DNA of 64,000 bases from JAEWWD01 sp964440115. Lineage in GTDB: Bacteria > Bacillota > Clostridia > Christensenellales > CAG-138. This document shows positions 1-7,829 of this stretch, in pieces. The position numbers were made by a program, and so were the translations under genes. The stretch is from contig CAYTPV010000010.1 in assembly GCA_964440115.1 (NCBI GenBank), positions 1 through 64,000 on the forward strand, written 5' to 3'. The notes under the pieces are model-generated. The model saw only the letters and a program-made list of their open reading frames with translations. It was not told the origin of the DNA and ran no database searches. The number at the start of each line of letters is the position of its first letter. Position 1 is the first letter of the stretch.

Positions 1-90
1 CCCGCGACAGCTTGTTTAGTATAGCAAAGTCATTTTAACATGTCAACCGCTTTTTGAGGATTATTTTCAGAAAAAATGCATATTTTCTCG

Positions 91-121
91 AAAGCCCGAA
101 AACAGGGCGTTTCCGGGCTTT
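91..121 (-). terminator. Probable terminator after hinT
   Basis: The arms AAAGCCCG (91-98) and CGGGCTTT (114-121) pair around a 15-nt loop, about 30 bases past the hinT stop on the minus strand. The following T run on the minus strand is short, so this may be a weak or partly factor-dependent terminator. Confidence 0.5.
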
Positions 122-153
122 TCCGCACGACGTTGGTCCAACCTAAGCGTCGT

Positions 154-498
154 TTAGCCCGGCGGCCAGCCCAGCGCCCTGCCGCCCAGCATATGCATAT
201 GCATATGCATCACAGTTTGTCCGCCGTTCACGCCTGTATTGAAAACAAGGCGGAAACCGTCTTTCGCTACTCCCAGTTCCCCGGCAAGCTGTTGTGCCAC
301 CCTGAATACATGGGCGAGCAGCGCGTCATCCGTTGGAGTAAGCTCCAGCACGGATTCGATATGCTTTTTAGGAATGATGAGAACATGTGTCGGCGCCTGC
401 GGATTAATATCGTAAAACGCAAGCACCTGATCATCCTCATACGCCTTTTTGCAGGGAATCTCCCCCGCAGCTATTTTGCAGAATAAACAGCCGTCCAT
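154..498 (-). CDS. hinT: HIT family nucleotide-binding protein (HinT-like)
   Basis: This 114-residue protein has the full HIT fold: CLFCKIAAGEIP near the N-terminus, NPQAPTHVLIIPKKHI in the middle, and the catalytic histidine triad near the C-terminus as HMHMHMLGGR (usually HxHxHxx). HIT proteins hydrolyse purine nucleoside phosphoramidates such as AMP-lysine in the cytoplasm. It is the last gene of the prmA-rsmE-mtaB-hinT group, an order common in Firmicutes near dnaK-dnaJ. The start is preceded by TAAGGAGGTG. The triad is encoded by a tandem ATGCAT-type repeat (about 190-211), which makes the active site unusually low in complexity. Confidence 0.92.
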   Translation of the reverse strand: MDGCLFCKIAAGEIPCKKAYEDDQVLAFYDINPQAPTHVLIIPKKHIESVLELTPTDDALLAHVFRVAQQLAGELGVAKDGFRLVFNTGVNGGQTVMHMHMHMLGGRALGWPPG

Positions 499-522
499 TT
501 ACGCACCTCCTTACTGTAATGA

Positions 523-1818
523 TTAAACCATTTCGCCCAGCGCAAGAGTTCCCTCCGCGCCAGTAATTTTCACATTGAAAAGGCCCGGATCCGCTTCACC
601 AGCAAAGCGTACGCGTACATAATTATCTGCATACCCTTCGGATATGCCTCCGCTTGTCTCTTCGGGCAGCACCTGCAGTATAGTACCAATCTGCCCGCGC
701 ACGTACTCTCGTTCCATCCGATCACTAAGCGTGATCAGCTCATGTGCGCGACGCTCTTTTTCCTCGCGCGAAAGCTGCCCCGGTAAATCCGCAGCAACTG
801 TGCCGCTTCTGCGGGAATACGGGAACACGTGTATGCGCGCGAACTTAATCAGTTCGGCAAACGCAAGCGTCTCACAGTGCTCCTGTCCCGTTTCCCCCGG
901 AAAACCCGCTATAATGTCGGTTGTAATGGCGCAGCCGGGAAAGGCATTGCGCAGCCTTTGGACGGCCTGCGCATATTCTTCAGTTGAATATCGCCGCCTC
1001 ATTCGGGTGAGTACCGCATTGCTGCCGCTTTGCAGCGAAAGGTGGAACTGGAGGCACAATCTCCGTTCGGGTATTTCTTGGAGTTTAGCAACAAACGCAT
1101 CATCAATAAGAGCGGGCTCCAAAGAACCCAGCCGCACCCGTCCTATACCCGGCGTAATGGCAGCAAGCGCTATGATATGCGGCAACCCCGGCGAATCCGG
1201 TATATCCTTGCCATAGCTCATCAAATGGATGCCGGTCAGCACAAGCTCGGGCGTTCCGATATTACCAAGCCTTGTCAGTTCTTTGCGGATCTCGTCCTCC
1301 GACCGTGAACGAACCGGCCCACGCGCATACGGAATAATACAGTAACTGCAATATCGGTCGCAGCCATCCTGAATTTTGAGCTGCGCGCGCGTACGAGCCC
1401 CCTGCACAGCGGGCGGAAGTTCCTCAAATGCGCGTGCGGTACGAATATCCTCCACGGTATTGACCTGCCCGCCCTCAACGCGCGCAGCCTCGACGAGTTC
1501 GACAAGCTGACTCCGATGCTGGGTGCCGACGATCAGGCGAACTCCGGGAAGGCTCTTTATGTCCTCTGGCGAACGCTGCGCATAGCAGCCTACCACTGCG
1601 ACAATCGCATCCGGATTGCAAGCGTGCGCGCGCGAAATCATCTGCCTTGATTTTTTATCGCTGATCTGCGTAACGGTGCAGGTATTGACGACATACACAT
1701 CGGACGGCTGTTCAAACGGAACCGTTTCGTAACCAGCCTGTTCGAACATCGTCTTCATGGAATCCGTTTCCTGCTGGTTCACTTTGCAGCCCAGCGTATA
1801 AAATGCTACGCGCGGCAC
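523..1818 (-). CDS. mtaB: tRNA t6A37 methylthiotransferase MtaB
   Basis: Radical-SAM methylthiotransferase that converts t6A to ms2t6A at position 37 of tRNAs reading ANN codons. The N-terminal UPF0004 domain starts VAFYTLGCKVNQQE and supplies the first cluster cysteines. The radical-SAM motif is CDRYCSYC (CxxxCxxC), and a TRAM domain forms the C-terminus. I choose the GTG at 1818 because GGAGG lies six bases upstream, one base after the rsmE stop. An upstream ATG at 1836 would overlap rsmE and has no good ribosome site. From the GTG the protein has about 431 residues, normal for MtaB. The tight spacing implies co-transcription with rsmE and prmA. Confidence 0.92.
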   Translation of the reverse strand: MPRVAFYTLGCKVNQQETDSMKTMFEQAGYETVPFEQPSDVYVVNTCTVTQISDKKSRQMISRAHACNPDAIVAVVGCYAQRSPEDIKSLPGVRLIVGTQHRSQLVELVEAARVEGGQVNTVEDIRTARAFEELPPAVQGARTRAQLKIQDGCDRYCSYCIIPYARGPVRSRSEDEIRKELTRLGNIGTPELVLTGIHLMSYGKDIPDSPGLPHIIALAAITPGIGRVRLGSLEPALIDDAFVAKLQEIPERRLCLQFHLSLQSGSNAVLTRMRRRYSTEEYAQAVQRLRNAFPGCAITTDIIAGFPGETGQEHCETLAFAELIKFARIHVFPYSRRSGTVAADLPGQLSREEKERRAHELITLSDRMEREYVRGQIGTILQVLPEETSGGISEGYADNYVRVRFAGEADPGLFNVKITGAEGTLALGEMV

Positions 1819-1819
1819 G

Positions 1820-2545
1820 TCAGCCCTCCAATTCATAGATCAGCATGGCAAGCATGGCCATGCCTGCGGTTTCCGTGCGAAGAATGCGTGGGCCGAGGCT
1901 GACAGCCTTTGCGCCCGAACGTGCAAGCAATTCCGCCTCTTCCGGTTCAAACCCGCCTTCCGGCCCGATGATTAGCGCAATATCCTGCGGCGCAGTACCC
2001 TCGCGCATCGCCTGCCGCAATGTAACTCCACGCTCATCCTCATAGGCGTGCAGCAGCAGCCCGTGGGAAGCATAGTCGAGATCCTTCAGCGTGATAAGGC
2101 CCGTAACCTGCGGTATTACCGCTCGTCCGGACTGTTTGGCCGCCTCATATGCAACACGCTGATAGCGCTGGCGCTTTTTCTCGAAATCCCCGTCCGGACG
2201 AACCACGCAGCGCTCCGTCAGCACGGGCGTAATACGGGTCACACCAAGCTCTACGCACTTCTGTATGATAAGCTCCATCTTGCCTGATTTAGGCAGCGCC
2301 TGATACAGCGTGAAGCAATGCGCAGGTTCCGCTGTTTCGGCACATTTTCCAAGCAGCTCCACTTTTACCATCTGCTTGTCAACATCAAGAAGACGCGCAC
2401 GGTATTCGTTGTTGTGCCCGTCTGAAATATGAACTTCATCACCCGGACGCATACGAAGCACCCGCGCGATGTGCGCGGCGTCCTCGCCTGAGATCAACGC
2501 AGTGTTATCTCCGATTGCCGAAGGATCTACAAAAAAATGCTCCAT
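1820..2545 (-). CDS. rsmE: 16S rRNA m3U1498 methyltransferase RsmE
   Basis: This 241-residue SPOUT-class methyltransferase has the usual length for RsmE. The N-terminal PUA-like part (HIARVLRMRPGDEVHISDG) binds rRNA. The C-terminal knot carries LIIGPEGGFEPEEAELL and GPRILRTETA, which bind S-adenosylmethionine. RsmE methylates N3 of U1498 in helix 44 of 16S rRNA in the assembled 30S subunit. It lies 9 bases after prmA and one base before mtaB, in one translation-related operon. Confidence 0.93.
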   Translation of the reverse strand: MEHFFVDPSAIGDNTALISGEDAAHIARVLRMRPGDEVHISDGHNNEYRARLLDVDKQMVKVELLGKCAETAEPAHCFTLYQALPKSGKMELIIQKCVELGVTRITPVLTERCVVRPDGDFEKKRQRYQRVAYEAAKQSGRAVIPQVTGLITLKDLDYASHGLLLHAYEDERGVTLRQAMREGTAPQDIALIIGPEGGFEPEEAELLARSGAKAVSLGPRILRTETAGMAMLAMLIYELEG

Positions 2546-2554
2546 GACTACCGC

Positions 2555-3562
2555 CTATTTTCTTTGCGAAAGCATTGCCACCCAGCCGGATACTGTACCA
2601 TCCGGCGCTTCATCGGCAGAACGCAGGGTCTGTACGATGCTAAATCCCTCTTTCTGCAACGCCGAACGTACCTCTCCTTCCCGTTCATCAATAATCCCGG
2701 AACACAGAAAATAACCATCCGGCTTCATAAAGTCCTTAATAAACGGGCTCAGCCCGATAATAACATGCGCAACGATATTTGCTGCAACGATATCATACCC
2801 GTTACCCAGTTCACTGCGCAGCTTTTCATCCGAGAGAATATCTCCGATACGAATCGTGTAGCTTGCTGGATCAACGCTGTTCATTTCCATGTTTGCTGAT
2901 ACTACTCGCTCCGCCACGGGGTCTATATCCGCGCACATCGCATTAGCCGCGTCCAACCGAAGCGCCGCAATAGCGAGTATACCGCTTCCGCAGCCAAGAT
3001 CCAGTATTCTGCCGCCGGATTGTACATGCTCCCCTAGGAGTTCGAGACACATGCGGGTAGTATGGTGCGCGCCTGTACCGAAAACCATGCCGGGGTCTAT
3101 GTATACCGCTTCGCGATTTCGCGTTTGTTCCTCCGTTAATGACTGCTTTTCCCAGGATGGGCAAATCAGCAGTCTTTCGCCTATCGGCATGGGCTTGTAA
3201 TACTGCTTCCAAGTGTTTGCCCAATCCTCGTCATCGACGCGTGTTTCCCGAATGGTTAATTCACCCAAGTTCAGTTCCTCGCTCATGGGGCGCATTCGAT
3301 CTACCGCCTCGCGCACACGGGCAAGCAGCGGTTCATTTTCGGGAATATCCGCAATATACGCCTTCACGCAAGGACCGTTTTGCGCTGCCAGTGCCACGGC
3401 ATCCGCGAAATCCCAATATGGTGCACTTTGTCGCAGGAATTCCGAAACCCGCTCGCTGCTTTCTTCAAGCGCGACCTGTTCGACTCCAGCTACGCTCAAC
3501 GCTCCCGCAACCGCTTCCAGCCCGGCGTCCGTCGTGTATACCGCAAACTCAATCCAGTTCAT
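2555..3562 (-). CDS. prmA: Ribosomal protein L11 methyltransferase PrmA
   Basis: PrmA trimethylates ribosomal protein L11 using SAM. The N-terminal substrate-recognition domain begins MNWIEFAVYTTDAGLEAV. The class-I methyltransferase core shows MVFGTGAHHTTRMCLELL, the SAM loop ILDLGCGSGILAIAA, and IVAANIVAHVI. The frame stays open far upstream, but the start at 3562 has AAAGGATC just before it and gives about 335 residues, a little longer than the family's usual ~310. It is the first gene of the modification operon, 73 bases after the VanW-type gene. Confidence 0.92.
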   Translation of the reverse strand: MNWIEFAVYTTDAGLEAVAGALSVAGVEQVALEESSERVSEFLRQSAPYWDFADAVALAAQNGPCVKAYIADIPENEPLLARVREAVDRMRPMSEELNLGELTIRETRVDDEDWANTWKQYYKPMPIGERLLICPSWEKQSLTEEQTRNREAVYIDPGMVFGTGAHHTTRMCLELLGEHVQSGGRILDLGCGSGILAIAALRLDAANAMCADIDPVAERVVSANMEMNSVDPASYTIRIGDILSDEKLRSELGNGYDIVAANIVAHVIIGLSPFIKDFMKPDGYFLCSGIIDEREGEVRSALQKEGFSIVQTLRSADEAPDGTVSGWVAMLSQRK

Positions 3563-3635
3563 ATGCTGATCCTTTCCGGCTTGAAAAGCGCCGCCTGATG
3601 TTCTTTCAAGCGGCGCAAGTATCATTTCATCCGTG

Positions 3636-5444
3636 TTATGCTGCCCCGTTGCCGACAGTATCGGTAACACCGGCATCACCAGTCGCACCGGCATCACCAG
3701 TCGCACCGGCATCACCGTTCGTTCCATCGGGAGTTGTTGTCGTGCCGTCCGCGCCTTCCACCGGAACGCCAGCAATCGGCACTGCGCCCTCAGGTACAGG
3801 CACCGTAAGCGGATCGCCGGTACCGATATGCACTTCCGCGTCATTGCCGCGATATTTATCCTCATACAGGTAACGAGATTCCTCAAGTTTGCCATTGACG
3901 TATTTATCCACATACGCTTTGGCTGCATATCCATCATGCGCTTTGATTTTCTCAAGCTGATAACCGGAGGGTACAAGCGGATCTTCCACATACTTAATCT
4001 CAAGCCGAGGTATAGTCTCGGTGATTTCGCTGCGCGGCTTATAGGTAACACCTTCCGGCAGAGGCTTGCCGTACAGGGATACGGTGATATCCTTATACCT
4101 ACTGCTATCCTTATTCGGCGTGATGTATACAAATATGTAAACAGGCGCGCCGGTATTGTTTTTGAACTTCAGATCGATGCCGCTGGTGTCCACCGTGGCA
4201 TCCAAGCCTTTAGCCACATACGTGGAAGGTATGGAATGCGCCGTACGATCTGTAACTGGTATGTTGGCGCATAGCAGCGCATTGTACAGCGTAGTGCTGA
4301 CCTGGCAAATTCCGCCGCCAGCCTGCAGCGTGTATTCCTTTCCGCCGCTGATACCGTTGGCTTCCTTCCAGCCGGTGGCTTTGGTGCGGGGGCCAACCCA
4401 ATCGTTGAAACTGAATTCTTCATCCGGCTGCACCACATACAGATTGATGCGGTCAGCCGCTTTGCCTATATTAAATACGCGGTTCTTCACGATTTCATCA
4501 GAACTGCTGATAGGGAATTTCGTGGTATAGGAAGCTATACGCTTTGTGTTTTCCTTCAGAAAATCCAGCGACAGTGTCGGCGCTACCGTATCGTAAACCG
4601 GCTCAATCACCGCCTGATACTGCCCATCTGCAAGCGCCTGAACAACCTTGGCGATGGTTTGCTCGGCGTTGACAGTCAGGCCGTTTTTACCTTCCACCGG
4701 CTCGAAGCTCTGCTTGTTGTCCTCGCTGAGCGAAGGCGCCATGTATGGTTCCATGGGGGCCACGTTGGCTTCAGTTGAAATAGCCGTGATGCGGTTGGCA
4801 AGCGCTGTATTATCCGGCGTAAATGTCACATTGAAATCTTTTCCGGTCTTTTGGAGTGTTTCACGTTCATCAGAGTTAGACCCAAGCACCCCACCCCGGC
4901 CATAAGTCATGGCTTGTACCAATATATCTTCCGTATTGGCGGTCAGTCCCATGTCCGCAGAGGAAAGGGTCCAGCTTTTATCGTCATGCTTGAGCACAAT
5001 GGACACGGAAGCAAGCTGCTTTGATACTGCCTGTTCAACGAGTGGTTTTGCTTCTTCCATCTCCATATCGCCAACGTCTACGCCGGCTACAGTTACGCCG
5101 TCAAGAAATTTCTTATTGCTCTCCATGTAGTCGAGCATCGTCTGTTTTTTTGTACCGCCGCTGATAAGCAGTATAGCCGCCACAATCAATATGAGTGCGC
5201 CGAATACGGCGAGAGCAACATGCATGAGCCTTTGCGAACGGGCAATTCTGCGCTTGCGTTTTCCTCCGCTTCCTGTGCGGGTGGTTTGAGCGGAAGTCCG
5301 CCCGGATCCGCTCGAAGATCGTCGGGCATCATTCGCGCTATGAGCGGCAGCCGCACGCGCAGCGGGCTGCTTCATATAATTAGGTAACTGCGGCCCTTGC
5401 TGCGACGAAGAAACGCTGCGCCGGCCTTGTCTGTCCTGATCCAT
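3636..5444 (-). CDS. VanW family membrane-anchored wall protein
   Basis: This 602-residue protein has a basic, Ser/Gln-rich cytoplasmic N-terminus, one membrane segment (LMHVALAVFGALILIVAAIL), a region resembling the peptidoglycan-binding-4 domain, then a VanW domain (FPISSSDEIVKNRVFNIG, EEFSFNDWVGPRT, GGGICQVSTTLYNALL, RTAHSIPSTYV). A G5-like segment follows. VanW proteins occur in glycopeptide-resistance clusters and widely in Clostridia, but their enzymatic role is unknown. The start at 5444 is set by AAGGAG six bases upstream. The extreme C-terminus is low-complexity, with DAGATG repeats ending shortly before the stop. The outer part is inferred to lie outside the membrane. Confidence 0.85.
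   Translation of the reverse strand: MDQDRQGRRSVSSSQQGPQLPNYMKQPAARAAAAHSANDARRSSSGSGRTSAQTTRTGSGGKRKRRIARSQRLMHVALAVFGALILIVAAILLISGGTKKQTMLDYMESNKKFLDGVTVAGVDVGDMEMEEAKPLVEQAVSKQLASVSIVLKHDDKSWTLSSADMGLTANTEDILVQAMTYGRGGVLGSNSDERETLQKTGKDFNVTFTPDNTALANRITAISTEANVAPMEPYMAPSLSEDNKQSFEPVEGKNGLTVNAEQTIAKVVQALADGQYQAVIEPVYDTVAPTLSLDFLKENTKRIASYTTKFPISSSDEIVKNRVFNIGKAADRINLYVVQPDEEFSFNDWVGPRTKATGWKEANGISGGKEYTLQAGGGICQVSTTLYNALLCANIPVTDRTAHSIPSTYVAKGLDATVDTSGIDLKFKNNTGAPVYIFVYITPNKDSSRYKDITVSLYGKPLPEGVTYKPRSEITETIPRLEIKYVEDPLVPSGYQLEKIKAHDGYAAKAYVDKYVNGKLEESRYLYEDKYRGNDAEVHIGTGDPLTVPVPEGAVPIAGVPVEGADGTTTTPDGTNGDAGATGDAGATGDAGVTDTVGNGAA
3671..3716 (-). repeat. 18-bp tandem repeat encoding DAGATG
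   Basis: About two and a half copies of an 18-base unit (CGGCATCACCAGTCGCAC on the plus strand) lie at the 3' end of the VanW-type gene. They keep the reading frame and encode GATGDA-type hexapeptides, so copy-number change would lengthen or shorten the C-terminal tail without breaking the gene. Confidence 0.85.
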
Positions 5445-5664
5445 TACATACTCCTTATCCCGGGTACACTGGCATTGCCGTATTTCATCCAATGTTCAAC
5501 ATTATACACCAATCCGAATCCTACCTGCAACCCAACCAGCAATATGCGCTGTTTGTTTCAAAATTGTTTTCAAATACTTACACGCATGCTACAATAACTC
5601 TGCAAACGAACTCTTACTCCAACCTGCGTATATAGGAAATATACAGAGCGTTTCAGGGGAACTC

Positions 5665-6126
5665 ATGCTTCATATTGTGTTGGTTGAACCGGAAATCCCT
5701 CAAAACACCGGAAATATATCACGTACCTGCGCTGTAACGGGCAGCGTGCTGCATCTTGTGCGGCCTCTTGGTTTTACTGTAACCGATAGGCAGCTTAAGC
5801 GCGCGGGATTGGACTATTGGCAGTTTCTCGATATTCGATACCATGACAGCTTTGAAGAAGTGGAAAGCGCGTTCCCGGACGGCCGCTTTTTTCTTTGCAC
5901 CACGCGTGCAAAACGGCTGTACACCGAAGCTTCATACCAGGACGGGGATATACTTGTATTCGGCAAAGAAACAGCAGGACTCCCGCAGGCACTGCTCGAC
6001 CGCAGACCTGAGGATTGCGTGCGTATCCCCATGGGGGACGGCATCCGCTCGCTCAATCTTTCCAACGCCGCGGCTATCGTATTATATGAAGCACTGCGCC
6101 AAACAGGCTTTACCGGCCTGCACTGA
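5665..6126 (+). CDS. trmL: tRNA (cytidine/uridine-34 2'-O)-methyltransferase TrmL
   Basis: This 153-residue SPOUT (SpoU-type) methyltransferase modifies the wobble base ribose of tRNA-Leu isoacceptors using SAM. Family motifs are NTGNISRTC near the N-terminus, LVFGKETAGLP in the knot, and IPMGDGIRSLNLSNAAAIV at the C-terminus. Length is typical. AGGGGAA precedes the ATG. It is transcribed divergently from the VanW gene and lies about 100 bases upstream of rpmB. Confidence 0.93.
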   Translation: MLHIVLVEPEIPQNTGNISRTCAVTGSVLHLVRPLGFTVTDRQLKRAGLDYWQFLDIRYHDSFEEVESAFPDGRFFLCTTRAKRLYTEASYQDGDILVFGKETAGLPQALLDRRPEDCVRIPMGDGIRSLNLSNAAAIVLYEALRQTGFTGLH

Positions 6127-6232
6127 CACGTTTCCGCGCAAATTGTGCTTGCAAAACAGGGTGCGTGATGGTAGAATACGTTTGTTTGAGTTCAAACGAC
6201 AGCGGCATTGTATGGCAAGGAGGTGTAACAGA

Positions 6233-6424
6233 ATGGGTAAATACTGTGAAATATGCAATAAGGGCATCATGTCCGGCAACTTGGTCAGCCACTCCAACCG
6301 CAAGACGAAGCGCTCCTGGGCGCCCAATGTGCAAAGCGTACGAGTATTGGTTGAAGGCGCGCCGCGCAAGATGAACGTCTGCACCCGTTGCCTCCGTTCC
6401 GGCAAGGTTGCTCGCAGCGTTTAA
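6233..6424 (+). CDS. rpmB: 50S ribosomal protein L28
   Basis: This 63-residue L28 begins MGKYCEICNKG and carries two CxxC pairs (CEIC and CTRC), so it is the zinc-binding form of the protein. SHSNRKTKRSWAPN is the conserved rRNA-contacting core. AAGGAGGTG lies eight bases before the ATG, a strong ribosome site. The gene is monocistronic with its own terminator, as is common in Firmicutes. Confidence 0.96.
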   Translation: MGKYCEICNKGIMSGNLVSHSNRKTKRSWAPNVQSVRVLVEGAPRKMNVCTRCLRSGKVARSV

Positions 6425-6441
6425 TAGTATCAGCGCCACCT

Positions 6442-6471
6442 AAAAGGATGCAGTCTATGCATCCTTTTTTA
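6442..6471 (+). terminator. rpmB intrinsic terminator
   Basis: The arms AAAAGGATGCA and TGCATCCTTTT pair perfectly around a 5-nt loop and run straight into a T tract, 18 bases after the L28 stop. Confidence 0.93.
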
Positions 6472-6526
6472 TTGTTCACAGTTAGCCGAGACTTTTTGGT
6501 AAAGATATCCCCTCGTTCATTTCATT

Positions 6527-6646
6527 CAAATTCGGCGATTTCCGTTGTGCGGCCAACGGCCGCACATCCTTCCTTGAGGGATACCCGAATGTACCATTCG
6601 GGTGCACTCGGCGAATTTGGTTAGAATGCCGACATAAGCGGCATTC
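6527..6646 (+). repeat. Structured intergenic element, copy E1
   Basis: The outer arms CAAATTCG (6527-6534) and CGAATTTG (6612-6619) pair perfectly. They enclose hairpin A, TGTGCGGCC/GGCCGCACA (6546-6566, loop AAC), and hairpin B, CCCGAATG/CATTCGGG (6584-6602, loop TAC). Four bases further on is hairpin C, GAATGCCG/CGGCATTC (6624-6646). The reverse complement of the element at 9830-9931 has the same order and the same 17-base core CGAATGTACCATTCGGG, but a different outer stem. It contains no gene. It could be a small RNA, a non-autonomous mobile element or a structured repeat. Confidence 0.7.
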
Positions 6647-6682
6647 CAAAAGAACCCAAGTCTATAGACTTTGTCAGTGGCA

Positions 6683-6898
6683 TCATGTACACAGCCATAT
6701 GATTCCCAGACCAAGCAGCACGGCAAATACCATTACTGCAAAAATCCACAGCGGCAGACAGCAGAGCAATACAATAACCGCTGCGGAAATTAAAACGATA
6801 CCCACGATATCCCGCCTGGCTCTGCGTTTACGGTGACGCACGCACTCGCAATCGCTCGGGCAGGGATCCCTATGATAGCAAACCTTCCAACTAAACAT
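6683..6898 (-). CDS. Small two-segment membrane protein, unknown
   Basis: The start at 6898 is preceded by GGAGG at eight bases and gives 71 residues. The N-terminal third is cysteine-rich and charged (CYHRDPCPSDCECVRHRKRR). The rest is almost continuous hydrophobic sequence, enough for two short membrane segments split around LLCCLPLWIF. I do not recognise a family. The good ribosome site and charged-then-hydrophobic layout make it a plausible real gene, but no function can be given. Confidence 0.5.
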   Translation of the reverse strand: MFSWKVCYHRDPCPSDCECVRHRKRRARRDIVGIVLISAAVIVLLCCLPLWIFAVMVFAVLLGLGIIWLCT

Positions 6899-7058
6899 GC
6901 CTGCGCCCTCCACCCGCCGAGTATCCAGTTCTATTAATGTTCGATCTACATAGTGCTACCTTCTATAGGTATACGGCGGCAGCATAAAAAAGGTGCCGGT
7001 CACTCCTTGGCACATGCTGGAATACCTTGAACTATCAGTATTCACAAGGAGGAGGCAC

Positions 7059-7829
7059 ATGGAGCCTATTATTGTGGAACTTAAGGATATTCGCCTCATC
7101 TACCACGAACCCCATGCTGAGACGCTTGCCATAGATACGCTCAATATGACCATACGGGAAGGGGAATTCGTTGCCATCGTCGGGCCTTCCGGCAGCGGCA
7201 AGACTTCCATGCTCAATTTGCTTTGCGGATTGATGAAACCTTCCTCCGGCAGCGTCCAGCTCAAAGGGAAGGAAGTCAGCGCGCCGGGTCAGGGGATTGG
7301 GTACATGCTGCAGCGTGACCATCTGTTGGACTGGCGTGACATTGAAGGCAATATTCTTTTGGGATTAGAAGTCAAGCATATGCTCAACGACGAAACGCGC
7401 GCACGCGCACTGTCCCTGCTGAGCAAATACGGTTTGGAAGATTTTAAGCATCATTATCCCCGGCAGCTTTCGGGAGGCATGCGCCAGAAAGTGGCACTCA
7501 TACGCACATTGGCGTTTGACCCGGATCTTTTGCTGCTGGATGAACCCTTTACATCGCTCGACTATCAGACGCGCCTTCGCGCATCCGATGAAATACACGC
7601 TATCATTAAGCGGGAGCACAAAACAGCGCTTCTCGTCACGCACGATATCGCCGAAGCCATTTCCATGGCGGATCGCATACTCGTATTTACCGAACGGCCC
7701 GCCCGCGTAAAACGCGAACTCGTCATAACGCTGAGTGCCCCGCCTTCTCCCATTGCGCGGCGCAACGCTCCTGAATTCCATGATTACTTCGACCTGATAT
7801 GGAAGGAGCTGGAGATCTGTGAAACTTGA
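7059..7829 (+). CDS. ABC transporter ATPase, SsuB/TauB/NitD type
   Basis: This 256-residue nucleotide-binding protein has Walker A GPSGSGKTS, Q-loop MLQRDHLLDW, signature LSGGMRQKVALIR, Walker B LLLLDEPF and switch VTHDI. The closest subfamily is the nitrate/sulfonate/taurine group, whose Q-loop and LLDW-type motif it shares. It energises the permease encoded immediately after, with which it overlaps by 11 bases. The start at 7059 follows AAGGAGGAGG. The transported substrate is unknown because no binding-protein gene is adjacent. Confidence 0.9.
   Translation: MEPIIVELKDIRLIYHEPHAETLAIDTLNMTIREGEFVAIVGPSGSGKTSMLNLLCGLMKPSSGSVQLKGKEVSAPGQGIGYMLQRDHLLDWRDIEGNILLGLEVKHMLNDETRARALSLLSKYGLEDFKHHYPRQLSGGMRQKVALIRTLAFDPDLLLLDEPFTSLDYQTRLRASDEIHAIIKREHKTALLVTHDIAEAISMADRILVFTERPARVKRELVITLSAPPSPIARRNAPEFHDYFDLIWKELEICET

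Noticed and set aside
3562..4132. 525-residue version of PrmA
   Set aside because: The extra N-terminus is antisense to the VanW coding region, has no ribosome site, and exceeds the family length; the start at 3562 fits all criteria.
6913..7058. TPP or cobalamin riboswitch before the ABC transporter
   Set aside because: No CUGAGA or B12-box-like core could be found; only a short GTGCC/GGCAC pair is visible.
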